Positions 12,692 through 25,265 of a stretch of 64,000 nt of DNA are shown piece after piece. A program made the translations under genes and the position numbers. The stretch spans positions 31,755,872 through 31,819,871 of the forward strand of contig JACDQD010000004.1 of assembly GCA_019843655.1 (NCBI GenBank), written 5' to 3'. Position 1 is the first letter of the stretch. Every line of letters starts with the position of its first letter. Origin of the DNA: Lethocerus indicus. Taxonomy: Eukaryota; Arthropoda; Insecta; Hemiptera; Belostomatidae. The notes under the pieces are model-generated. The model worked only from the letters and a program-made list of their open reading frames with translations. It was not told the DNA's origin and ran no database searches.

Positions 12692-13230
12692 CTTACGTGG
12701 AATCCCCATACCCGACTGAAAAGAACAGATCTAAATCGTGAATTTGGACTGTCGAGACCTCTTTTGAAAAGGACATCAAAACTGACAACAGTCAACAAAC
12801 TGACAATATATAAAGCTATACTAAAACCGACACGGACATACGGAATAGAGCTATGGGGTTCCGCCAAGAACTCCGACATCCGGAGATTCCAGTCAAAAGT
12901 CCTTCGCACCATCCTTAATGCTCCCCCCGGTATGTTTCTAACCGAACAATCCATAATAACGTCAACATACCGTTCGACGAAGTCGCAAAATCACGCTTCC
13001 TTAAATTCCATTCCACTCGTTCAGTCCCTTTCCTCTTCTACCCATCCATTATCCCCCCCGCGTCGGCTTAAACGCCACCGGCCTAGAGACTTTCTGTAGG
13101 CCGGATACAGGTCAAAAGTACCATCACTGGATGGCGTCTTTATCGAGTGAAACTAATCAAACAATTGTACCTACAACTGGCATATAGTTGATTGTACAAT
13201 AAATAAAGTTAAAAAAAAAACAAAGTAGGC
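12692..13230 (+). mobile_element. 5'-truncated Jockey-clade LINE with 3' tail
   Basis: The open frame begins inside the reverse transcriptase at HTRLKRTDLNREFG, just after a truncation at about 12692. It runs through KAILKPTRTYGIELWGSAKN and FQSKVLRTILNAPPGMFL, the C-terminal thumb-like region typical of Jockey-type reverse transcriptases. After about 12960 the frame is degraded. The 3' untranslated part follows and ends in AATAAAGTTAAAAAAAAAAC (about 13198-13222), the A-rich tail expected from target-primed reverse transcription. The catalytic YADD region is missing, so the copy is dead. Its 5' break falls at nearly the same point as in the copy at 27.7 kb. Confidence 0.9.
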
Positions 13231-13600
13231 ACTTTAAAATTGGCGCTGACCTTTCTCATGAAGTGCCGCAGGTGTGCAGAGTTATCGTCGGAAGGGCTTC
13301 ATCGGTTCAGTGTCCACAGTGGGGGAGGACGAGTCGTGTCCAGTCATCGCGGAAGACCTCAAAATCAATATTTGATCGCCGGACGTGCGATATTGGACGG
13401 GGCTTTAAGCCGGCGTCGCCGTTCTATAAATACGGCGCTGTTGAGCGTTGGGCGGACGGACGCGGACTGGGAGCGAGGACCATCGGACGAGTTCAAATCA
13501 GAAGATGATGAGCTGCGGAAACCTTCAGTTAGCGCTCGCCGAGCGGGATATTGACACTGTGGCGCTATCACCGAGCCCATTTAGCTCTTCCCGCCCGCAT
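13231..13600. other. GC-rich stretch with a TATA-like sequence
   Basis: A CpG-rich block immediately downstream of the LINE tail. Overlapping short open frames (13240-13660) exist in three frames but show no known motif. CTATAAATA lies at about 13425-13433, roughly in the middle of the GC-rich part. This could be a decayed promoter or simply GC-rich DNA. Confidence 0.35.
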
Positions 13601-13734
13601 AGACTATCCTACAATATCGCAGATTCCGACTCCACACACAACTATTTGTACTTCCGCTAAACCGAAAAAAATCAACAAAATCCAAACATTACAGTCAAAA
13701 ATATGATCAGTCCGTTTCTCAGGAAGCCTCCTAT

Positions 13735-14280
13735 CTATTTTTTTATTGAATCGTAAAGTACACAGGACGGGCTGTAGTACGGGGCATGTGGCACCGTCTC
13801 GTTGAAACCGCACGTCATCCGCATCGATATCATCCAGTTTAGGCGGAAAGAACTGCGTTATCGTGTCGCGATATCGATCACCGGTAACGTTCAACGCATG
13901 ACCAGTTTCATTTTCGAAAAAGTACGGTCCGACGGTGAGCCTCCGGCCCAAAAACACGCACCGAACAGTGCGTTGAGGATGCGTTTGTTTTTCGTTAATC
14001 GCACGCGGGTTCTCTGAACCCCGAACGCGGCAATTTTGACGATTAACAAAGCGACTATTCCGACCCTATTTCGTACGAAACTTTCGAACTGTGGCTGCCA
14101 AACTTTCATATTTTTTTAAATATTGTTCAACAATGAAAACACCTTGTTCTATCGTGTAACGCTCCATCAGTGCTAACCCTAAACTATCGACTGTCAAATG
14201 GTTTTTTATATAATAGGGTTGCCGATTTTACTGCGAGAATGGTGGACAAATTCAAATTTTGCGTTCATTTTGGAACACCC
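13735..14280 (-). pseudogene. Internally deleted mariner-like (IS630/Tc1/mariner) transposase
   Basis: On the minus strand the element starts with the terminal sequence GGGTGTTCCAAAATGAACGC (14280 downward). An ATG at 14167-14165 follows, encoding MERYTIEQ...ESLAATVRKFRTK, the N-terminal helix-turn-helix part. A stop and a large deletion join this to VNRQNC...GSENPRA and then, with frame changes, to GPYFFENETGHALN and DDIDADDVRFQRDGATC. The last segment contains the second catalytic aspartate region. The first catalytic region (SDEAHF type in this family) is missing. The end at RFNKK (about 13740-13757) is close to the normal C-terminal side, but no right TIR is visible. It is a non-functional deletion derivative. 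The same family supplies the MITEs at 19.7 and 31.5 kb and a 3' end at 62.9 kb. Confidence 0.88.
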
Positions 14281-14289
14281 AACTGGATA

Positions 14290-17200
14290 CTAGACGGTAG
14301 TTCGTGCCAGTCATTTATTTTTTTGACTTGAATATCGTGTAAAAGGTAGAGGAATATCGCCATTTCGGCGGTGAGAGAAATTGGCCGAGGTTATATATAC
14401 CCGGGATTTGAATCCGGGGGAACTGCGAGACGAAGTGGAATCGCCCGCTTCAGCGCTCAGCTCGGAGCGTCCCAAGAGTGAAGTCGGGACTCGGGTAAGT
14501 CGGATGGGAGATATTGCGATATTGCGGACAGAGTATCGGGCAAATCGAGTACAAACATCCTATACAGGGAGATAACTAGTTTAGAAGCAGCCCGGCAATT
14601 TCTGACACAGGTTATAATATAAGGCACGGTACAGATAGGGCATGCACCGAATATTGAAGTTGCTGTCGAGCTGATTGACAACGTTCCGGATAGAGAATGC
14701 CTGCCCCGTCTATATTATATTACAAGCCAATAACCCACGTTCCATATTACCGAACGCATCGGAATAGAACAGGGCAATTTCTTTACAAGTATACATGTAA
14801 TTTATTGTTGCGAGTTCATGTATTAATCCACGAACTGTTCGGACCCTACTCCCCCGTTTAGTAGGAAGTCGTTACGTAAGTTATATTTTTAGAATCCCAT
14901 CAGGGTCAACGGTTCGTTGCCCCAATTCCCTTATTCTTACATAATCGTCCGGATATTCCCATATTAGACGATCAACAGAGTGAAATCGAATCCGGCTTCC
15001 TAATATTGTGTCATAGCGCGAAAGGAAGTCATACTCACTGGGCCAACCTAATGGACGGACGGGATATGATATTCGGTCCTATTACCGACCTTGTGATGAA
15101 GCCGCATGCCTGAAGCAAATCCTAAGAGATTGAGGTTTAGCCAAACGAGGCGAATAACACACTTTGACTCCTACAACAGGCCACAGTAAATGTATTAAAA
15201 CTGCTCAAATAACCAAGGTATACTCCACTTACCCAAAGTCTTCCGAGAGCTTGAGTTAAGAAAAATACCAAGTAATTTAGGTAAAAAATTTAGTTAATAA
15301 TTACTTTTTTATGCTGTGTTTAACACGCGGCGTCCACGTTAAGCATAAACCTTATACCCTAAAGACGGCAGTATGCCAAAACCATATAATTGCCAACTGA
15401 GGAACACTCAATCAATTCCAAATCGAGCCGTATTAAATCGGTTAATTAACTGACTTCCCCTATTCGAGGATATTGTCTCCGAAAGAGACAGTACTTCGGA
15501 TACTTCGGCGGTGATCCGCTTTCAAAGAGCGTTTAATTGGAATTTTTCAGAAAGCAATCAAGTCCGAGATCTGATAAGTCGTCTTATTGTTCGGCGGACC
15601 CTTTTTTCAGTAGTTGAATTAACTGTGAAAAATGCAAATAAGTGGGTAAGACCTGGGGACTTTGCAATATCCGAGGAGCGTCTCCAGTTGAGTCGGGTCC
15701 TTAAGATTGAGAGGAGGATAAAGCCGGAAAAGCGAAGCCATTCTAGCGTACAGGCCGACATGAACTTGCACCAGTTATGTCGGATTTTCAAAACAATAAT
15801 TAAAGTTCAACATTAAAAAAAAAACATTTTACCGTTTCAGAGATATTTTGAAATTAATATAAAGTTAGGGTCGATCGCTACACTTTGTTTACGAAGCACA
15901 GTGAAATTTCAGTCCATACATATTACGAAACATCCGAGATCCCAGCAGAAGTCTTGTGGTACACCGTGGTATCCTAATATATTTGAACACACCTCATACA
16001 TATGTATGCCTAAAGTGGTCTCCATCATCAAATAAGGATTTCACGTTGTCCATTAAACCATGTATGAGATTGTAACAAAATAGCCGTATATTTTGTTAGT
16101 CCATGAAGAAAGGAGCAGAATTATAAACAAGGGATGAAAATTTTAAAAATTCAATTAAATGCGTCTATTCCTTTTTTTCATGTAGTTTAAGATATATCAT
16201 TTTTCAATATGAATCGATACCCGGTAGAACTAATAATAGAATACGTGTTTTGTAACGTTGCCAAGGAGCCAGGAGGCATTATTTTTTCACGCGAAAATGG
16301 CATTTTTCGTTCATCCTGCGGATAGTGTCGACGGCTCTGAAAAATGGAAGTTGCGATACACCACTCGTTTAGCGCCCGGCGCAAAATCGTGACAGAAATG
16401 TTCAACCCAAGGCCTAATATTGAGGGATACGAAAATACATTAAAAGGGACGAGAAACCAGGAACGTGGGCGGGTTGTCATCGTCTATTTTATTCGCTATT
16501 TATCCTTTCACGTAAAGAATATTCGTAAGAGCGCAGTACCGTATTAATTAAGCAGTAATTTTCCGCTGCTCCTTAACATGATCCTGCAGACAAAACCGGC
16601 TGAAAAAGGATCATTCGTTACATTTATAAAAACCCAACATTTAAATATTTATTATCCAGATGTTAAACAAGAAGGAAACACCGACTGCCGTATTTTTTAA
16701 TCTACTTAAAATTACTGCGGACAGTTTTGTTGATAATTAATTTCGGAGACATTTTAGATGTTTTAAGGCATCGTTCATTTAGAAATAGACGGTCGGCTAA
16801 ATTTTTTTTTATATTACAGCAAGAATAAATATAACTGTGTAAATTTGTTTCTATTACATTTTTCCATGATTCCTTCTTCCCGGATGAATAATAATAGTGG
16901 AGTGAGTCGCGTTAAATATCATTTTAAATGAGGGAAATAATAGGGACTCGGGTCGACATCTAATTTCCAGCCGGAGTTTCCGATAGACCGGTTGATTCTG
17001 ACGATGTTCCGGTTATTAGTTGAAGACGGCCCCAAATTCCAGTGTCACCGACAGTAGGTTTACAATTGCCTGTCAGGAAAATAAACGCCATTAACGGCCG
17101 GCCCCCGGCCATCCAACTGCCCTAATGGCCCCTCGCTAGCCCAAGCACTTATACGAGTATTCGTACAACTAAACGACCAACCCCGCGAGCCGATTTACAT

Positions 17201-17350
17201 CAGAATCTAATTAGTATAAATCATTTTATAAGAGCCACTGACCACTCCTTTACACAACGATGGATTTACTGATAAAGCGATGCCCTAAATTAACCCGGCA
17301 ATTATCGGCCAATTTTGAATACGAATGCCAACGCTAATTGGCGAAGGAGA
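14290..17350. other. Anonymous stretch, nothing recognised
   Basis: About 3 kb of AT-rich DNA. Open frames of 101 codons or fewer (for example 15511-15816 and its minus-strand shadow) lack recognisable domains. No RNA gene or repeat boundaries were recognised. Confidence 0.5.
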
Positions 17351-17704
17351 TGTGTGCCCATAATTATGAAAGTGGTCTAAGTCATATATTTCTTGTTTCG
17401 AGATATTTAATGAATCGCGTTTGAATAAATTAAAAAATATTTTTACATTATGCGACATTTCAATTAATAATTTTATTAGTCTCGATTAATGGAAATTTAT
17501 TAAAGATATGAAATTTTGTGCGAATTTCATAGGAAAATGTTGTTTTTAAAGCTTGAATTGACAGACCATTTTCAAAATTAACCGAATGTCCTATAATTTA
17601 CTTAAAGTAAAAAAAAAATTGGGATTTTTATTTGAAACAACAACTTTAACGAAATAATTCATAAACATTAAATGTTTTATCTATGTATACATAGTAGAAT
17701 GTTT

Positions 17705-17751
17705 ACTTGTTAAAAATGATTAATAAATTTTATTAATCATTTTTAACGAGT
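17705..17751. repeat. 47-bp near-perfect palindrome
   Basis: Two 23-base arms (17705-17727 and 17729-17751) are complementary except at one position, with a single-base centre. The arms contain GTTAAAAATGATTAATAAA and its complement. It would extrude as a long AT-rich hairpin. It lies inside the 32-bp-TIR element but not at its centre. Confidence 0.9.
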
Positions 17752-18090
17752 AATCCATTTTTGTCATGATTTCGAGTTTTTATGATTTTTAAAATGTTCC
17801 TGAAACACTGGAGGGATGTATGGTGGTAAACACATAAGATCTTTATGTTTTTTGTTACTTTAATGTTACTAGTCTAGTGGTGTTGTATAATGGAAGTAAT
17901 TGAATATTTTCGTATATTTTTGGTCTTCCTCTTTTAGGTGAAAGATCCAAAACTTGGAATTCAGAATCATCTAAAGAAGTCTTATAAAACATTTTATAAG
18001 GTTCATTTTTCAAGAATCCCATCCATTGAATTTTTAGTCAAGAGACAGATTCGCCCGCGGTATTTTTTACTCTCGTTGTTGTTGATTTTT

Positions 18091-18113
18091 CAACAATTGC
18101 CAAACAATTGTTG
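18091..18113. repeat. Short perfect hairpin
   Basis: Nine-base arms CAACAATTG and CAATTGTTG are separated by five bases. They lie between the palindrome and the inner copy of the TIR. Confidence 0.75.
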
Positions 18114-18289
18114 ATTTTTTCAATTGTTGACTTAGACCACTTTCATAATAAACACTAAATGAATTCCGTATAACGTTGTAATTACAACCACTATGTAAAG
18201 TTTAAAATCATGTCGTGTGAAATAAGTGATAACTTCATTTCTTTTTTAATTTTGACTTAGACCACTTTCATAATTATGGGCACATGTAT

Positions 18290-19140
18290 AACTCGCGTAT
18301 CACTAATAGAAACTATAATTGTTTTTTTAACGAGACAAGCAATAATAGAAAATTTTTGGTTCCCATCAACTTTGCATATGTGATTTCTGGTCAATACAAT
18401 TAACTAGTTATAATTTTCCTGATAACTAAAATTGCGAAATCCCTAGATATAAATATTAAGTACGGCGTTCGAAGAACTGTAAATGTAAGCGACCCGAATG
18501 AAAATCTCTGATTTAATAATTGTAGCCGGGGGACCACAATTGCAACCGCAATCAAAAGTTCATGACGTTAAAGGGCCAATCTACGTTTTCATTCCGCCCC
18601 CGCATAAACAAATTGGCGACCGACTTTTTAATGCTCCGGTAAGGTTGAAAATTGAATTTCATTTCAGTACTTAATTAATATTTATATACAACGCGCCAAT
18701 CACAGAACGGAGCGCAAAACGGATTTTTCAATTGGAATATTGTCGGATAAGTTGGCCAACCGTCGCGACGACGCCGGGGGGTGGTAGCGACGCCCGGAAG
18801 CGATATTAATTGTACTTTATTAACGCTATCGGGCCGGACGCGGATCAGAATTTATGCCGGCAATTTCCAACCTGTGCTACGGGCCCTACGTCATCCCGAA
18901 ATTCCAATAACGCCCCCCCCCCCATCCCACCGGTGGGATTCATTCGCGTGGCCGAATTAACCCTAATTCCGAATATCAACTCGTTTTTTTCCACCCCCGG
19001 ATAGATGGAAAACCTAGAATCGGTCCTAGCCGCCGCAACCGCAAGGTATTTTCCTAGCCATAGAAACGTTAACGTCTCGGTCGCTAAAGTTCCATACCCG
19101 TCTGACTCCCCGTCATAATTCACTCTTTCATTCCCTCTCC
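18290..19140. other. Anonymous stretch, nothing recognised
   Basis: Contains a C-homopolymer near 18915-18924. Short open frames around 18810-19123 on both strands have no recognisable motif. Confidence 0.45.
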
Positions 19141-19145
19141 CCCAT

Positions 19146-19300
19146 TATAAGCTTAAACACCGCTGGCCTAGAAATTTTGTCTGGCTTATACAATTTTAAA
19201 AGTTGCCTTCATTGGATGGCTCCTTTATCGAGATAGGTAGAAAAATAAACTTTCCGCAATTGTACTTATAGCTAAAAGGTAGATTAATTACGCTGTCCTA
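19146..19300 (+). mobile_element. Jockey-type LINE 3'-end fragment
   Basis: GCTTAAACACCGCTGGCCTAGA and the following ATTGGATGGCTCCTTTATCG segment match the region just before the tail of the LINE at 12.7-13.2 kb (CGGCTTAAACGCCACCGGCC and GATGGCGTCTTTATCG there). A CAATTGTACTTATAGCT segment follows. Only the 3' untranslated part is present. There is no poly-A tail and no coding sequence. Confidence 0.7.
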
Positions 19301-19717
19301 ACTTCCCGATATTAATGTACAGACGATTCGAATATAATTTAATAAACTGGTGAGCAAATATTCCTTCTAATTGGCGTAGGGAACTTAGAATTTGAATGCG
19401 CATTATAAATTGGAGAGTTTGGACTACGCGATGAGGAAATATCGAAGGGCAGTAGGTGCCGTTGTATATATATAGAGAGAGAGGCATCGTGCCCAGATTT
19501 GAAAACGGGCCTAATGCCTTGGGACATTAGGCCGTGCGCTTCTTTGAGTTTCCGTGGATTTAGTTAATCCCCGGCCTAGTCCAGGGGTCATGACCCATTG
19601 GCGGACATATCCACATACTATCCATTCCGCTCACAGCCTCCCAAACCTATTTGGCAATTCGTACTGACTCTGATCTAACTCTGAAACTATAGTAGGCGAA
19701 CTCCGGTCATTTATATA

Positions 19718-20252
19718 GGGTGTCCCAAAATTAACGCAACGTTTGAATTTGCCACCATTCTTTCAGTATAGTCGGCAACCCTATTAAAAAAACCATTTGA
19801 CCATCTGATAGTTTAGGGTCAGTACAAATGGAGCGTTACACGATAGAACAACGTGTTTCCATTGCTGAACAATATTTCAGAAATAACGAAAGTTTGGCAG
19901 CCACAGTTCGATTCAAATCTTGCGTTAATTTTGGGACACCCTACAGACGCCTCCTCTTTCCTATTTCTTTTCTCCTATTCCTCCTATTTCTCCTATAGAT
20001 CGGAAACGCCCCGAGGGACATATTGGAATTGCATAAAAGCGAAATTGTTGTAATGTTGTTAATTTATATTATTATCTTTGATGAAATAAATTATATCGAT
20101 TAATAAGGAAAGACGACTGTATGTTGGCGAATTTTTTTGACGAGGAATTAAAGACAAAAGTAATCTTTATATAAAACATATTCTAATTATAATTGTTCAG
20201 AGTCAAATTATTAGGTATATGTTTAGATGGGGAAATATTCGTTCCTCAATGT
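19718..20252 (+). mobile_element. Mariner-derived MITE plus its associated 310-bp segment
   Basis: A 224-bp MITE (19718-19941) begins GGGTGTCCCAAAATTAACGC and ends with its reverse complement, flanked by TA on both sides (19716-19717 and 19942-19943). It retains the start of the transposase frame (MERYTIEQRVSIAEQYFRNN...LAATVRFKS), fused directly to the 3' TIR. The next 310 bp (19942-20252) recur, in inverted orientation and attached to a sister MITE, at 31.17-31.46 kb. This copy lacks a second TIR at its far end. Confidence 0.85.
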
Positions 20253-20299
20253 ACATTTATAAGAATTTAAATCTGCGTCATTAGAAGGGAACTTTGAGT

Positions 20300-20640
20300 C
20301 TTGATGACTCGTCAGGAGTCGTATACGCATTATGCATGATTCATACAAGTAAAACGTGCATAGTTTGGGCACATTACCACGTGACGGCGCATGCAGTTTA
20401 CTTTATCTTATATACGGGCCATCATCACCGACCGAGTCTACGCCCCCGATGGTCGTTTGGCCGGAAGATGAGTCTCCGTCGCCGAGAGCTCTGTATCCTT
20501 TAACAGGTATGCAAAGGTGTCCCGGATTACCATCTTCTTTAAGGTGCGGCGGAGTCTCTTCAATCTCTGCGCGAATTGCAAATGCCGGTCCCATTTCTCT
20601 CCGGCCGACGTTTTATCTCCCGGCACGCTGTTAGTGGTTG
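20300..20640 (-). other. GC-richer stretch with a weak exon-like open frame
   Basis: On the minus strand an acceptor-like CACTAACAG (ending about 20630) is followed by an open frame of about 63 codons (20628-20438). It encodes a basic, helix-like segment, including EKWDRHLQFAQRLKRLRRTL. A second frame on the same strand (20594-20403) is also open, as expected of GC-rich DNA. I recognise no family. It may be an exon of an unknown gene or chance. Confidence 0.2.
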
Positions 20641-23600
20641 CAAACGTTCCGTGTTCCTTATCTAGGATTTAGGTGAAACTAGGATTATTGAAATAGGATG
20701 CGGTATTGCGGATTTGCAGGCTCCATTCCCATTTTATCCGCCAGGAAATCGTATTTTAGTATTCCTCTTTATCAATTTTAACCCCCTAGAACAAATTAAT
20801 ACGGCACTGTGTTAAACAACAGTGTATTATTTTACTCGGCTCTGGACATGGACTTAAACCAACCGGCGTCATTATTGATAGCTAAAAAATCACCAGTAAT
20901 TCCTATTATAAGCACTAGTATTGCTCTAGTATTTGGAGTAATAGCAATTAAAATTGTTATTGCAGTTAAATATCGGTCATCCCTCAGTCTCTGAGCACAG
21001 AACGCTCGGTCCGCTATTTAATCAGTTCCTTGTTCGTTATAATTCAGTTAGACGTCTAACGGTCCCCCTGGTCTCTTGTCCCTTATTAAGTCAGGGACCA
21101 CTTCAAACAGATTAAGTACGCTATTTTCGTAACTGTATAACACCCTCAATCGTTTTATACGGGACGATAAGTCTTACAACACTCAAGCAGTTTATAATTT
21201 CGTCAGTTAAATATAATATTTCGTGTTACTCGCATCCGAAGGTATGATAGGAATGATATGAGGAATCGTTCATTATATTCGTGATAGTCATATGGACAGA
21301 CTGGAAAGGTTACCGCTCTGCATAATTCATTTTTGTCCGGCTTTTAATCGGACGAAACTCTATATTATTTGGAAAATATTGCCGGTATTGTACATACTCG
21401 GATACCGGTACCGGCGGCGTTTGTAAAATAGGATTCTCGGGTGCCCCAAGTATGAATGGGCTGGTGAAGACGGAGGGCCGGCAATGAAAATGCATTAGCG
21501 CTCTCCTGCATTCGACGACGTAAACGCCGCCTCGGGCCCTCTCGGGATTTATGGGAGGAGGGAGCGGTGAAAAATAGGACGAGAAAGAGAAAAAGGGCGA
21601 GGCAACTCTGGCCGGGGCCCTACCGCCCGGAGGGCCCTTTCTCCCGAGATAATCGCAACGGCGACGCAAACCAAAGCGGAATTTCATACTCCACAGTTCC
21701 ACCGCTAGAGAAATGCCTCCGTTATGAAATGAAATGCCATTGAAAGTCGACCACTCGGTTTACAATATTAATAATAGTAGAGCGTTTCTTTTCATTTCAT
21801 TCCGATGGTCCATTTCGTGTGTCTTCGGTCATTTTTCATTGGGAGTATAAAACATTGCTAGCCACGATGGAACTATCCTAATAATTGTGGCCACTGTCTA
21901 CAGCATGAATAGACCATTATCAACCACTACCACCAGTAGGTATACACAAAAGAATAATACAGGAATAATGGTATAATTTATAAATTTTATAATAATTTCT
22001 GTATGTATACATGAAGGTTATACTGAACTCCGTTGGAGTAATAGGGTGATTATAGATTCTGGAATACGCCCTATAATTCGGAAATATTCAAATTCCTGAT
22101 TCAATGAGCCTTAATTTAAATAAAAGAATGCTAAGATAGAATTCTGAGATATTAAATTACAGATTATTGAGAACTTTTTGCAACTATATACACTCGGGTT
22201 GATTCACCCGTGCCACAATGCATTACTAACAAAACTGCGTAGGACTTGAATTCAGTTTTTGCCCCATTGAAGAGACCCCCTATGATTTATCGTTCCCTTT
22301 TTGTTACTTAAAACATAAATTACCCGCAAACGCAATAATTTTATCCACTTTTTTAAAAATATTCACGTGTTTAATAAAATGTAAACGTAAAGTAAAATAT
22401 AGTGTTATCAGTTATATAATATCTCTAAGCACAGTTTTGCCTGAGTCTGAAATATCGTGAAGAGGAGCCTTAAAACTAAGTACTCTCGCTAAGTACGAGG
22501 AGCATCATCAACTGAGACCCGAGGTTATAAAACACAATTATAAAATTAATAATGGAAAAGGATTGATGTACACTTTCATGATTGTCCCGGTTTAAATCCA
22601 TCGAAGAGTCGTAAGACGGTATGGTTTCTTGTTACATTTCTGCAGGGAGGAACAAACAAAGTTACGAGCGTGAAGATTAAAGAGTGCTCCAGGCGAAAGC
22701 CGGGTCGCCACCGTATTTATGATAATTTCAGCTGAAAGAGTATTTCATTTGGGAATGTTCGCCGGCCGCACTTTATTCATTTCCTCGAACGACTTCTTCT
22801 TCCCGGTTAATATCCGGTTATAAACGTGCGGGATAGCAAAAGTTTTCCCGTGTTTGCCCGTTTTTCTGAATTAATCCCGGTCCCCTTTTGATCGCCAAAG
22901 TGTGGCCCTTATAAAAGTAAAATGGTCCACCACTACTCGAGCGAATTTCTAGCTACTGTAACTTAAAAGACTTAAAATTTTACATGGACCGAAGGAGGCT
23001 AGGAGTTCGAATCGATCGCTACTGCGAAACTCTTTTTAAAAACATGTAGTTATAACTACCGCTAGGGAAAAACTCATATTGCTTTGTTCACCATGTTTGG
23101 GATAATTAAATGGAGTATAAGGGGAACGTTTTATACATTTTTTTATATAAAAATTATAAATATTTTACGCCATTAAATATTGGACAATTTAGTGGGCAAT
23201 ATTCATTAAGCTTGAATCTTTTCCAATTTGATATTTTAATTCTGCACTAAAGCCGGCCTGCACTTACGGAACGCACTCAACAAAGTGCAGAGTGGCGCAA
23301 GAACTGTCAACAGACTCCTTTCCGGTAACGCTCCGAATGGAATGGATGACTAATGGATATCCGAATGGGAACACAGGAATCCAATAAGTTCCCCATAAAA
23401 TATTGACGGGTTCGACTGACTTTTATTTCGGGGCGGAACTGGAGCTATCAATAAAATACAGACAGTGATACTAAAACGTCCCCAATCTCTCACATCCCCA
23501 ATCTGTATTTAAAAAAGATTATGTGAAGAACAAGCAAGGTCGTGTAATATTTGGTCTCAAGCTAGAGAGCTTTCCCACCACCCCGTCAGTAATACCATAT

Positions 23601-24805
23601 TGACTTTCAGTTGTGTAATTATTTGATCAACGCAGTGTAGCAGTGCTAACAACACGCTTACCTCACTGTATTACCGAGGGAATGCTATATTGATTATGAG
23701 TAAAAACCGGAACCGATCCAAGTTAATCCCAGACGAGATTAAGGGATAGACGAGACGATCCCGAGAGTCCCGGAATCCCAAAACTTACTTCCAATTCCTA
23801 ATAATAATCTGTAATTGGATAAGTAACCAATGAGGAGATAATTATCCGCCAAGGTAATATTATATAAACGCTGAAATTACATTAATTTTTTAATATATTG
23901 CAACCTGAATATTAATTATACGCCACTCGAAATCAATGATGTTGAAACGAACTAAAAAAAAGACTGCATGGAAAGTTTGAAAAAATAAATAAATCAGAAA
24001 TAAATTTGATTGCCTCAAATCGAAAGCCACATTCAATTTTTCTACAATAATAAAAGTTTCCCCAGACGAAAATATATTGCATTTTTTGTTCGGCGTCACA
24101 AATGAAACACAGCAGGAGAATGCTAAAATGTTACGAAACCGTAAAGAACTAATCTAATAGAAACAAAAAGACAATTAAATCTTAGGGACAATCAACGATT
24201 TTGGGTACTGTATATGTCATAGAAAGATATAGACCTGTGGGGGTTTTACATTCATAAAATATTAATACTTTTTACCACCCTTAATATCATTTTCACCCTG
24301 ATCGCCGAAACCTTTTGCATTCCTACGCAGTTCATCAATTCCCAATTAAATCATTAACAGTGCAAGTTCGCTAAATCGATAATTTTAATTTAGTTTTCGC
24401 CGAAAATCGGTTAGATCGAGAATTGAAATAAGACCGTTAGCACCTTTAACGTAATTTATTATACAGCCGATGCGCTATACAATTTTAACCAGCAAATAGT
24501 ACATATCCTTTACGGGGATTTTTATAAGGTAAATGTAATTGCAGCAGCGGCTAGAATCCGGAGGCTGTAGGCTATTGGATTTAAGTTTTCTATTTGTTTC
24601 TAATTTCACCGACCCCACCGGCGTTACAGTTGCCGAACACTTATGAAATGGTATTTGATTTTCGGTCCGAGGGCCTGGAACAATTCCTACTCCAGTTTTT
24701 ATTTGTATTGCCGGATTTTTATTGTATCAAATTCCCTCTCTATTGGGATGAAGGGGGGTGGGGACGGCGGGTTTTGTGTTGTTTCGAGAATTCCATCAGC
24801 TAAAG
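20640..24805. other. Anonymous stretch, nothing recognised
   Basis: About 4.2 kb with no supported feature. The longest open frame (130 codons, 21310-21702, minus strand) lies in a locally GC-rich patch, is proline- and arginine-rich, and shows no motif. I do not call it a gene. Confidence 0.5.
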
Positions 24806-24807
24806 TG

Positions 24808-24877
24808 TAGGAGGAGGGAGGGAGTGAGTGAGAGAGGGAGGGAGGGAGGAGAGAGAGAGAGAGAGAGAGAGGGGGGG
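24808..24877. repeat. Purine tract with (GA)n and G run
   Basis: Purine-only sequence of GGAG and GA repeats ends in a G7 run. Open frames across it are rich in Arg, Glu and Gly because of the repeat. Confidence 0.9.
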
Positions 24878-25265
24878 CCCACCCAATCGGAATCGGACAA
24901 TGGAAAGATTGCGGGCCGCCAACAGGGCCGCCGTTCCGCTCTCCGAAACCGCAATTACATTTCTTTTTCGAAAAGCATTAAATCCTCATGTTTATCCCGA
25001 CCTTCCAATTTATACCCCCTTAAATCTGTCCGGTCGGTGGTTCTCCACGAGTTTTTCTTTCCGCCCCTCTCCATTGAACCGATTGTCGATTAAGAAAACA
25101 CGCATTCAAGTACGGAGGAATGTGTTGGGACGCTGAATCGTTTCTATATTTATTTTTTATGGGGTGAAATTAGTTTACAGGAAGTAGTTCGACAAACGGC
25201 TAAGAAGGCGGGATAGTAATTGTTATTCTGTCCGGTAATAACTTTCTAGTAATACTGAGGGATGA

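Larger units (their letters stand above)
17353..18284. mobile_element. Non-autonomous element bounded by perfect 32-bp TIRs
   Basis: The 32 bases at 17353-17384 (starting TGTGCCCATAATTATG) are an exact reverse complement of 18253-18284. A second, partial copy of the right end (22 bp, TGACTTAGACCACTTTC...) lies at 18128-18149. That suggests nested or repeated ends. The interior is very AT-rich and non-coding and includes the palindrome at 17705-17751. No clear target duplication is visible beyond a shared TG next to each end, so I cannot assign a superfamily. Confidence 0.75.

Noticed and set aside
12682..12954. 90-codon minus-strand frame at 12.7 kb
   Set aside because: It is antisense to the clear Jockey reverse-transcriptase frame. 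The same applies to 27666-27896, minus strand.
21310..21702. 130-codon minus-strand frame
   Set aside because: It is proline- and arginine-rich, lies within a GC-rich patch and shows no motif or supporting signals.
22995..23025. tRNA-like GGAGTTCGAATCG as a polymerase III B box
   Set aside because: No matching A box or cloverleaf could be made around it.
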